A stretch of DNA of 64,000 bases from Pseudomonas putida (GTDB lineage: Bacteria; Pseudomonadota; Gammaproteobacteria; Pseudomonadales; Pseudomonadaceae): contig NZ_SMTE01000010.1 in NCBI RefSeq assembly GCF_004357765.1, forward strand, positions 229,906 to 293,905. The letters are read 5' to 3'. How positions within the stretch are numbered: the stretch's first letter is position 1; the number at the start of each line of letters is the position of its first letter. Below, one piece after another: positions 62,401-64,000 of this stretch. A program made the translations under genes and the position numbers. The notes below the pieces were generated by a model that did not search any database, was not told where the DNA came from, and was given only the letters and a program-made list of their open reading frames with translations.

Positions 62401-63654
62401 TCACAGCAGGTTCAGCGGATAGTTCAGGATCAAGCGGTTCTCGTCGAACTCATTGGTGCTGAAGTCCCGGCGAATGGTGGAGTTGCGCCACTTCACCGAC
62501 AGGTCCTTGAACGTCCCCGATTGCACCACGTACGCCAGCTCGGTCTCGCGGGCCCACTCTTTGCCGTCGTCGACACCGCCAGCGGTGACCTCGTCGCCCT
62601 TGATGTAGCGATTCATCAAGGTCAGGCCGGGAACGCCGACGGTGGCGAAGTTGAAGTCGTAGCGGACTTGCCAGGAACGCTCCTTGGCATTGTCGAAGCT
62701 CGCGTTGTAGCTGTCGTTGGCCAATGTCCCGCCGCTGGTTCCGTTGACCCGCATCCAGGCATCGTCACCGCTGACCTTCTGCAGGCCGATATAGAACGTA
62801 TGACCCTGGTAGCGCGCTGAGAGCAGCGCAGAGGCGGTACGGTTGTCGAGGTCGCCAGCGCGCTTGGCGCCGTCCTCCTTGCCAGTGAAGTAACCGAGGT
62901 TGGCGCCTAAGGTCCAGTCGCCCAGAGGCTGGCTGTGCACCAGGTTGACGTACTGCTGGCGGTAGATGTCCTTGAGTTGGGCATCCCACAGGCCAATCAT
63001 CGTGCGCTTGTCGTTGAACGTGTACTCGCCGCCGGCGAAGTTGAAGCGGTCGGAAGTGAAGGCGGTGCGGCCGTTGAGCGACATGTCTTCCATGCTCGCA
63101 TCGTTGCGCGGGCTGTTGCCGCGGAACTGACCCGCATACAGCGCCAGGCCGTCGATTTCGCGCGAGGTGATCTGGCCACCTCGGAAGGTTTGCGGCAGCG
63201 AGCGGCCGTCGTCCGAACGCAGGATGGGCAGTACGGGCATCCATTCGCCGACTTTCAGTTCAGTCTGCGACAGTTTGGCTTTGAGGGCTACGCCCAGACG
63301 ACCGAAATCGTCGGCGGGGCGACCGTCGTCATGAACCGGCAGCAGGTGGGTATTGGTGGTGCCTCGACCGCCGTCGAGCTTGACTGAGTACAGGCCCAGC
63401 ACGTCGACGCCGAAACCGACGGTGCCTTGGGTGAAGCCGGAGCGAGCGTCGAGGATGAAGCTCTGGGTCCATTCCTCGGCTTTGCCCTGGGAATGGGCCG
63501 GGTCGACGAAGTTGCGGTTGATGTAGAAGTTACGCAGGTTGAGGGTGGCCTTGCCGTCCTCCAGGAAGCCGTTTTCGGCGGCGAAGGCGGGGAGGGTGCA
63601 GGTAACGGCCAACAGGCCGGGCAGCAGCTGGCGTGCGGGTGCGAAAGTGCTCAT
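62401..63654 (-). CDS. OprD-family outer-membrane porin (BenF-like)
   Basis: 417 residues. Signal peptide MSTFAPARQLLPGLLAVTCTLPAFA, then the OprD opening AENGFLEDGKATLNLRNFYINRNF and an 18-strand-type barrel rich in aromatic residues, ending with a strand LNYPLNLL. It is a substrate-specific channel; the BenF-like branch takes up aromatic acids, which fits its place beside the pca genes. ATG 63654 starts the signal peptide; the upstream in-frame stretch is Pro- and Gln-rich leader. A PcaR-like site (63753-63767) and a CA motif (63669-63676) lie upstream. Confidence 0.88.
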   Translation of the reverse strand: MSTFAPARQLLPGLLAVTCTLPAFAAENGFLEDGKATLNLRNFYINRNFVDPAHSQGKAEEWTQSFILDARSGFTQGTVGFGVDVLGLYSVKLDGGRGTTNTHLLPVHDDGRPADDFGRLGVALKAKLSQTELKVGEWMPVLPILRSDDGRSLPQTFRGGQITSREIDGLALYAGQFRGNSPRNDASMEDMSLNGRTAFTSDRFNFAGGEYTFNDKRTMIGLWDAQLKDIYRQQYVNLVHSQPLGDWTLGANLGYFTGKEDGAKRAGDLDNRTASALLSARYQGHTFYIGLQKVSGDDAWMRVNGTSGGTLANDSYNASFDNAKERSWQVRYDFNFATVGVPGLTLMNRYIKGDEVTAGGVDDGKEWARETELAYVVQSGTFKDLSVKWRNSTIRRDFSTNEFDENRLILNYPLNLL

Positions 63655-63668
63655 CGGTGATGAATCTC

Positions 63669-63676
63669 TTGTTTTT
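63669..63676 (-). promoter_or_regulatory. CA motif before the porin gene
   Basis: On the minus strand AAAAACAA (a form of AANAANAA) lies 14 bases before the porin ATG, near the ribosome-binding region. It is shorter evidence than the pcaK site, because A-rich leaders produce it easily. Confidence 0.3.
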
Positions 63677-63752
63677 ATTGGAGAAACTGGGTGTTGCGCA
63701 GGGGGATGGTGCGGGGAAGGAAGGGGGGAGGCAATTCGTCGCAAGCGGTTTT

Positions 63753-63767
63753 GGGCGGTAATCGAAC
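63753..63767 (-). promoter_or_regulatory. PcaR-like site upstream of the porin
   Basis: On the minus strand GTTCGATTACCGCCC matches GTTCGATAATCGCAC at 12 of 15 positions. It lies 98 bases before the porin ATG. The chance of this match is not negligible. Confidence 0.35.
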
Positions 63768-63882
63768 GGAGATGTTCTGGTTGGTTAATCAACTTTGGGT
63801 CGGGGGCTTGGCATTGGCATTGGAACTGGGAACGGTCCATTTTGTGTAGCGGCGCTACTGGCCCCTTCCGCCTTTACGGCGG

Positions 63883-63908
63883 GTCCCTTTTGTCTTGGCA
63901 AAAGGGAC
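63883..63908. repeat. Perfect hairpin GTCCCTTTTG / CAAAAGGGAC
   Basis: GTCCCTTTTG (63883-63892) pairs with CAAAAGGGAC (63899-63908) around TCTTGG. Similar repeated intergenic hairpins occur in Pseudomonas genomes. It lies just before the IS-like end. Confidence 0.6.
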
Positions 63909-63936
63909 GCAAAACCGCCTGCTGGTATGACTCACC

Positions 63937-64000
63937 CACATGGGTTACAAATCAGTTCACGCACATAGGTAACAGTTTTTAACTGGCATGGTCGGTTTTT
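63937..64000. mobile_element. Possible end of an insertion sequence (runs off the window)
   Basis: CACATGGGTTACA (63937-63949) and CACATAGGTAACA (63962-63974) are two 13-base direct repeats, differing at two positions and 25 bases apart. Terminal repeats of this style, with a GTTAC/GTAAC core, are found at the ends of some integrase-type insertion sequences in Pseudomonas. No transposase is visible because the window ends. This is recognition from memory and is tentative. Confidence 0.4.

Larger units (their letters stand above)
63655..63936. other. Region upstream of the porin gene
   Basis: About 280 bases without a gene. It holds the porin leader, the CA motif, the PcaR-like site and, further out, a perfect hairpin (63883-63908). 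Confidence 0.55.

Overview
The window reads as ordinary chromosome of a Pseudomonas, most likely of the P. putida group. The reasons are the colRS–methyltransferase–inaA block, the protocatechuate set in the order pcaR-K-F-T-B-D-C followed by a BenF-like porin, an mvaT/purU/mcpG neighbourhood, and many REP palindromes built on a CGCGGG–CCCGCG core. The species is not decided. Coding density is high and GC is visibly high throughout, except for about 1.6 kb at 7.2–8.85 kb. I see no rRNA, tRNA, CRISPR array or prophage.

Layout. 1–2.5 kb: the tail of fxsA, then the heat-shock groES-groEL operon with a sigma-32-type promoter and a structured leader. 2.5–7.1 kb: a PAP2 phosphatase, the two-component pair colR/colS, and an operon of a methyltransferase, an inaA-like lipopolysaccharide-kinase-fold protein and a small secreted protein. 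ColR-box-like sites precede both the phosphatase and the methyltransferase operon. 7.2–8.85 kb: a low-GC Bcr/CflA drug transporter that looks acquired. 8.9–13.1 kb: a mexVW-type RND pump. 13.3–18.5 kb: an imelysin/di-haem/DUF1513 metal-uptake group headed by icmP. 18.6–23.3 kb: bifA, sodB and divergent argO/argP. 23.4–36 kb: mostly envelope and small enzymes (epimerase, coiled-coil protein, arsR-xenB, acpH, the ornithine-lipid genes olsB-olsA, a short acyl-CoA-dehydrogenase-like gene, a serine hydrolase, a YceI protein, a phospholipase D-type enzyme, a PfpI protein, a GNAT, a nitrilase). 36–45 kb: fumarase class I, a ferredoxin reductase, pyruvate kinase, a lipoprotein, a PilZ protein, sbcB, mvaT and purU. 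44.5–49.4 kb: a three-gene glycosyltransferase/deacetylase/flippase-like operon and the chemoreceptor mcpG. 49.6–53.2 kb: a HerA-like ATPase, a Pit phosphate transporter and a 66-residue protein. 53.7–63.7 kb: the pca regulon, a DUF962 protein and an OprD-family porin. The last 60 bases resemble the terminus of an insertion sequence.

How the parts work together. The first 36 kb is rich in envelope maintenance: ColRS with probable target operons, ornithine lipids, phospholipase D, efflux. The right end is one catabolic unit. The porin, PcaK and PcaT handle uptake. PcaB, PcaC, PcaD and PcaF convert 3-carboxymuconate to succinyl-CoA and acetyl-CoA; the CoA transferase pcaIJ lies outside the window. 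The 15-base sequence I recall as the PcaR site occurs exactly upstream of pcaR and pcaF, with weaker copies before pcaK and the porin. A Hfq/Crc-type CA motif covers the pcaK start.

Most genes belong to well-known families. The observations I consider least explained are: an orphan intrinsic terminator and possible small RNA divergent from pcaR; a 22-base dyad just upstream of pcaT; the ColR box in front of the phosphatase gene; a palindrome in the mvaT promoter region; and the low-GC insertion between the inaA operon and the RND pump.
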